Source: Acestrorhynchus altus
Lineage: Eukaryota > Chordata > Actinopteri > Characiformes > Acestrorhynchidae
Length of the DNA stretch: 64,000 nt
Assembly: GCA_034509495.1 (NCBI GenBank)
Contig: CM067521.1
Span: 4,771,665 to 4,835,664 of the forward strand
Reading direction: 5' to 3'
How positions within the stretch are numbered: the stretch's first letter is position 1; each line of letters starts with the position of its first letter. The position numbers and the translations under genes were made by a program. This document shows positions 59,261 to 64,000 of this stretch, in pieces. The notes beneath the pieces are model-generated. The model was not told the origin of the DNA. It saw nothing but the letters and a program-made list of their open reading frames with translations, and did no database searches.

Positions 59261-61583
59261 ATGAAATGCCCACCAGAAACTCAATTAACACACACCCTCA
59301 TCATGCTCTACTGAGCAGCTGAGGACCCCCCCCCCCACACACACACACACACCCACCCCTCAAAGATAATGTCTACTAGTGTTATCTTACCATGGAATCC
59401 ATGGAACAGACTGAGTGGCTTTTGCTCCCCAGCACTCAGATATCGGCAGTTGCCCTTTGTCCATCTTAACCACTCTTAAAAATGAAGAAGCCACAAGAGG
59501 TTCTTTGAGTGATGACACAGAACAACCACGTCTGGTTCCAGCAGGGAAGCAGGGCTCTAACGGTACATGAATGCATATGGTAAATATGGTACATGAGGGG
59601 TCATGGATCAGTGCCTACATTCGTACAGCGAATACATTGAATGTACATGTGTTGCCCAGAAACCTTAACTGACTTCTGTGGTCTTGATTGCCCCTCCCCC
59701 TCCCTGTCCTCTACCACACGTCGAGTGAGGTTTGGGTTTGAAAGACCTAAAACAAGTATTTCACTGAAACTATGGTTTTATTATCTTATTGCAACTCCAA
59801 GAAATCGTGGTGGGGTCAGACGAGGACGATGCACCAGCGTTCTTGGGTGTTCTTGTGTGGAATTCTAACGTTTATACACTAAAGGCTGGATTATCTCGGG
59901 GCCGGAGGGTATGTGTGGCACTAGATGGCAAAAACTGTAACTTGCACAACAAGTAAATAATTGCTTTCACTGTTTGTTTACCCTGTTTCCCTGAGATTTG
60001 CATGGTAGTGTAAGAATTGTGAGTTCTGAGCATCACTGTGATATAACTGTAGTCTTGTTTGTCCCCTCCACCCCTCCTCCTTTACCTGACTCTTGTGGAG
60101 AACCAGTCCAATGCTTGTTTTTAATCTCCCTTTATTTAACAACAGTTAGCACACCACAGAAATCCCCTATGACCAAGTGCCAACACCACAGAGACCACCT
60201 GGAACACCGCAGGAACAGATCCCCTGTTGCCTGGAAGTGGGGACAGTTTTATCTGCCCAATTATTCTGCATTACCTTCAGGAAATTCCCTTTTCTAGATA
60301 CCTGACCGGCAGAACGGCATCTCCTTCATTTCCACTGCAGGCTGGAACACTGCTACTGCACTACGGAACTTGAACTATGGAGCTACCTCGCTCAGAAACT
60401 CGATAACTTTGCATACCCCAGGACGTATTAATGTAAGATCCTGTATCAGTCGCCAAGTGTTCAAAAACAGCACTGCACAAGCGCACACACGGCTCTGGGT
60501 GGCACCTAGAAGCTAGTGGGGAAGCCAGCTCCTGCTGGCAGTGTTGATATGGGAGAAGCCAGTCCGCGGTGCAACACTTTTACCAGATGCCAAGCTAAAG
60601 AGACCAGAGCATACTTTATGAGCACTGGCAAAGCTTCTGTGGAGTGCACTGTAAACCAGTGACATTTAAATGGGACAAAACCAGAGCTGGAGATAGCAGA
60701 AGTAAATAAGGCTGGAGACAGATCTAGACAGGAGCTTTCTTACTGATCACTCTGCCTCCCTTGCCCTCCCGTTCGCTCTCTCTCATGCCAGCTGGACCAC
60801 AGCAGTCACACCTGTTCCCCCTCATTTGGTGAGAGGGGGGAGTGAGGAAAGGGTGTTAAAGTGTGTAATAACCAGCAGGGCCTTGCGAGGGAAAGTCCTT
60901 GCCTATTATATAACAGACTCATGCACCGACGCGCGCGCACACACACACATTATGATTTACAAGTACATGTTTGATCTTCAAGGACAAATCGGACCATCGC
61001 AAAGTCCAAGAGTGCGCCCGAGTGTGTGTTTGCTTTTATCTGACCATCACACATATGGGCGCAGGCCAATGCCAGTCCGTTTCTGGACAAGTTATGTAGG
61101 TCAGGAGCTAATGTTTAATGGTATGCGTGCACAAGGGTGGCAGGCAACAGGTGTGGCAGGAGACTTGAAACCTCTGTGAAACACGACACGGTTCCACGGC
61201 CGCAGCAAGGGAGAGGAGGAGTCTTCTTCACTGTGGTCCACCACGGTGACATGAAGCTGAAAATTACATAACACTCAGCGTGCTCTTCAAAGTGAAGTGC
61301 TGACATGGAGTTGTCCCGAGTATCGCCGCTCCCATTTATTGATTCTTCCTGCTGGCTGCTCTTCACCTGAACCTGTTTATGCTGACTGGTGTAGCCATTA
61401 GAGGAAGGAGAACCCAAGATGACCTCAAAAGAGAACCAACAAAAAGAGCAGCCGAAGTCTTGACCGCAACCCTGACAGCAGTGTGTTGATAGCAGAGTAA
61501 CGTACCCTCTTGGCTTCTTGTGGAACCTCATTCTGACAGTCCACTGCAACCTTCCTGACACCCACCCTCCACCAGTGCACGCA

Positions 61584-61587
<4 letters not shown>

Positions 61588-61646
<59 letters not shown>

Positions 61647-61678
61647 ACACACTTACACACTTACACACTTACACACTT
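61588..61678. repeat. CA microsatellite plus 8 bp tandem repeat
   Basis: A CA tract runs into about four copies of cttacaca. Confidence 0.95.
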
Positions 61679-63502
61679 CCCAGCTGCTCTGACATACAGT
61701 TCTACTTTATTTATACTTTTCTTAGGAAACTCCAAGCCCGCAGGCATGTGTGTAAAGCAAATCAGGCGAGTGGGTGAAGAACAGCTTCCAAAAATAAACC
61801 CACCACCTCTTGTGACCACACCCCTAAATATAAACAAATAAGCAAACTCAAATGGGGTATAGACCAGACAAGTTTCTGGATGTAGGTGACGTCAACGTTC
61901 CTCTCCATTTGCATCAAAGAATTGCAAAGTTATGCCTTCCCTTCTCCAGGTGGTCGCACAGATTTCCACGAGTATTCCAATCTGGGGACCAGATCAGCAG
62001 ACCAGTCCAGAAATGTAAATACACATGAATGTTCTTCATGCCAATCAGCTGAATCTGCAGCCCGTCATCTTGGAATACAGGGATGGGTATGTTGTGTTTC
62101 TCGGCATGATGCCAAAGTTTTCCAGCAGCTTAAACCTCAAACCTCAGCTTCATGCAGTCCTTAATGAAGCTTCCTGAGATCTGTGATGAACGCGATCCCC
62201 GGCATCGTTCACATACAGGTAGAGACCAGAGAACCCTTGTCCAGTTTCTGTCTTTGCCCACTATATCCAGGCCTCTGGCATGTGATTGTGCTCCATATGT
62301 TGATGTTCTGCAGCTCCTTGTGGAGTGTTCTTTCAGAAATTGGTTGTGAAGGACCTGCGCTGACGTCTTGAAGCAGTTCTTGCCTGGAAGCGATGCGATT
62401 TTCGATCCGTGAAACCTGTGGTCCCTGTGTGTCAGTATTGTTTGTCGGCTACAATTCTGACGAGAACTTCCTGCAGACTAGGATTCTCAGTCTATGAATC
62501 CCGCTGCACACCTTGCATGTACTTTAGCCCAATCATCCTCATGCAATGCTATTTGCAGGAGCCTGAAGTTACCACCACTTTAAACTAGACGATTAAAAGG
62601 AACAACATGACCAATTCATGTCACCTTACATGTTTAAGGAAGCATTAACTGGCTTGTATCACTACTAGGTGTGAGCGAAGGTCTCTCTCTCTTGGGGCAG
62701 TGAATCACTCCACAGTAAAGGCAGGATGGAACCACTCCCCGCACGACCTCCATACTCAAACACGACCATCATCAGAGCCCAAACAAAACCTGCTAAAGAA
62801 GGTGTGGTTCCAGGCCACAGCAGCGCATGCCCTTCTTCACCACTGCTCCCAACACTTTGGTCTGAATGGCCTAGACGGTGGGCAGGTTATCGAAATGACC
62901 ATCCTGCTTCTCTTTCAAAGTCTGTCAACTGGGAAACGTGTCTTCAAGTGCGTCGTGGAGGCATGTCTTGCAGTCAACGGTCTCCCACCAAGAGGTACAC
63001 TACCCAAAAATAGGGAAAGCTCTTTACGCCTTCTTGTTCCAAAACTCCGAGTCTAATCAGACAACACCTGTAATTATTTACATATATCTGCCTGAGACTT
63101 TTTTAATTATTCAAATGTTTTATATTTTTCAGAGATCTGCCCAATGCTAACGTTCTCAGTCTCAGTTAATGCCGGTAGGATTTTGGCACTTGATCTTTCC
63201 AACAATTGAAATCAATTCCCAAACCCAACCTCATTCACTGTCCTGTAGAAAAAGAAAAGCAAACAAATAACCTGTAACAGGAAGAAGCTGCTTCCTTTTG
63301 AAGGGATTTGTAATCAGTACGTTCTTGTGGTCACGTTGAATTAAACAGCCCCGTCTGCGTCTGCTGTCCAAAGGGCATGAATGGATGAAGCCGGTTTTAG
63401 GATGACTCTGAGAGCAGCTGTGTGCAGCTGTACCAGATTAATACGTACAGGTCATTTGCATTCTTATAAGACCAGAAAATGAGGGTACCAAAGTGACGGT
63501 CA

Positions 63503-63503
63503 C

Positions 63504-63541
<38 letters not shown>

Positions 63542-63551
63542 TACGTCTGTG

Positions 63552-63589
<38 letters not shown>

Positions 63590-63750
63590 ACACACACACA
63601 CACTGTGAGACTGATGGAGATTCTGCAGTTTGCTGCCCACTCTCTATGTTTGCTGCCAGGAGAGAGTGGGTGAATGCTTCCGTCATGGGTCATCCAGAAC
63701 TCCAGCTTTATCACATCTCTACTTCTCCAACACCCTCCTCCTCCTCCTCT

Positions 63751-63798
<48 letters not shown>
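63503..63798. repeat. GA tracts and opposing CT tract
   Basis: GA tracts at 63503-63538 and 63555-63586 are followed, after about 165 bp, by a CT tract at 63750-63798. The strands are complementary and purine/pyrimidine biased. Confidence 0.95.
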
Positions 63799-63802
<4 letters not shown>

Positions 63803-64000
63803 CAGTATCGAGTCCTCAACAGAACAGAAGCCACTGCAGCATGGTGCGCTAACGTCAAACCCTTGCGCGCGCGCGCGTTTGCCCACGTTGGATTTTAACA
63901 CTTCTTCAAACACTAACATTTATGACCGTGTGTGTGTGTGTGTTGTTTCCCACTGAAGGTGTATTTGTATTTTTAGACCCTATAAGCTACCCCCCCCCCC

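Noticed and set aside
61191..61264. Open minus-strand stretch preceded by an acceptor-like ttttcag, with an EEDSSSPLL-like translation
   Set aside because: It does not match any ITPR1 segment I know, has no clear donor, and lies in a region dominated by repeats; likely chance.
61860..62460. Stretch with several medium open frames
   Set aside because: No recognised domain, no splice context, and repeat-like composition; left unassigned.

Overview
This is vertebrate, almost certainly teleost, genomic DNA. It has widely spaced short exons with GT/AG splice sites, abundant CA, TA and GA microsatellites, L2-like LINEs, tRNA-derived SINEs, many Tc1/mariner-like remnants and long-inverted-repeat MITEs. 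The repeat mix (notably the MITE ending in CAGCCATAACATTATGACC and the one ending in GGACAAAAGTATTGGGACA) suggests an otophysan such as a characiform or catfish; that is an inference from familiarity, not a search.

The only gene I can support is one large minus-strand gene, a type 1 inositol 1,4,5-trisphosphate receptor (itpr1; I cannot tell a from b). Sixteen exons, called w1 (54423-54606, most 5') to w16 (13754-13914, most 3'), join in frame at every junction. They give 828 codons (829 with an alternative acceptor), covering about the last third of the receptor. In order they hold the end of the cytosolic regulatory region (w1-w8), six membrane segments with the luminal loop and GGGVGD pore filter (w9-w15), and the cytosolic zinc-binding linker (w15-w16). 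The exons for the IP3-binding region lie beyond the right edge. The terminal coiled-coil exon(s) lie beyond the left edge.

Layout: 1-13753 is intron downstream of w16, packed with DNA-transposon remnants. The intron at 13915-19544 carries a SINE and a 2.7 kb L2-like LINE in antisense. Exons w15 to w10 cluster at 19.5-24.1 kb. A 13.8 kb intron (24107-37890) holds a second LINE and several Tc1-like fragments. Intron 38014-43238 holds a Tc1-like element and a tandem SINE array. Exons w8 to w1 are at 43.2-54.6 kb. From 54607 to 64000 I see intron with microsatellites and MITEs and no recognisable exon.

The most interesting non-coding observations are: a perfect 408 bp palindrome ending at the window's only N; two more inverted duplications around CA/TG tracts; a CA repeat and a MITE each lying within about 10 nt of a 5' splice site; a NAGNAG acceptor in the luminal loop; a 62 bp minisatellite at three loci of the same gene; and a tandem array of SINE-like units. 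I found no new gene system.
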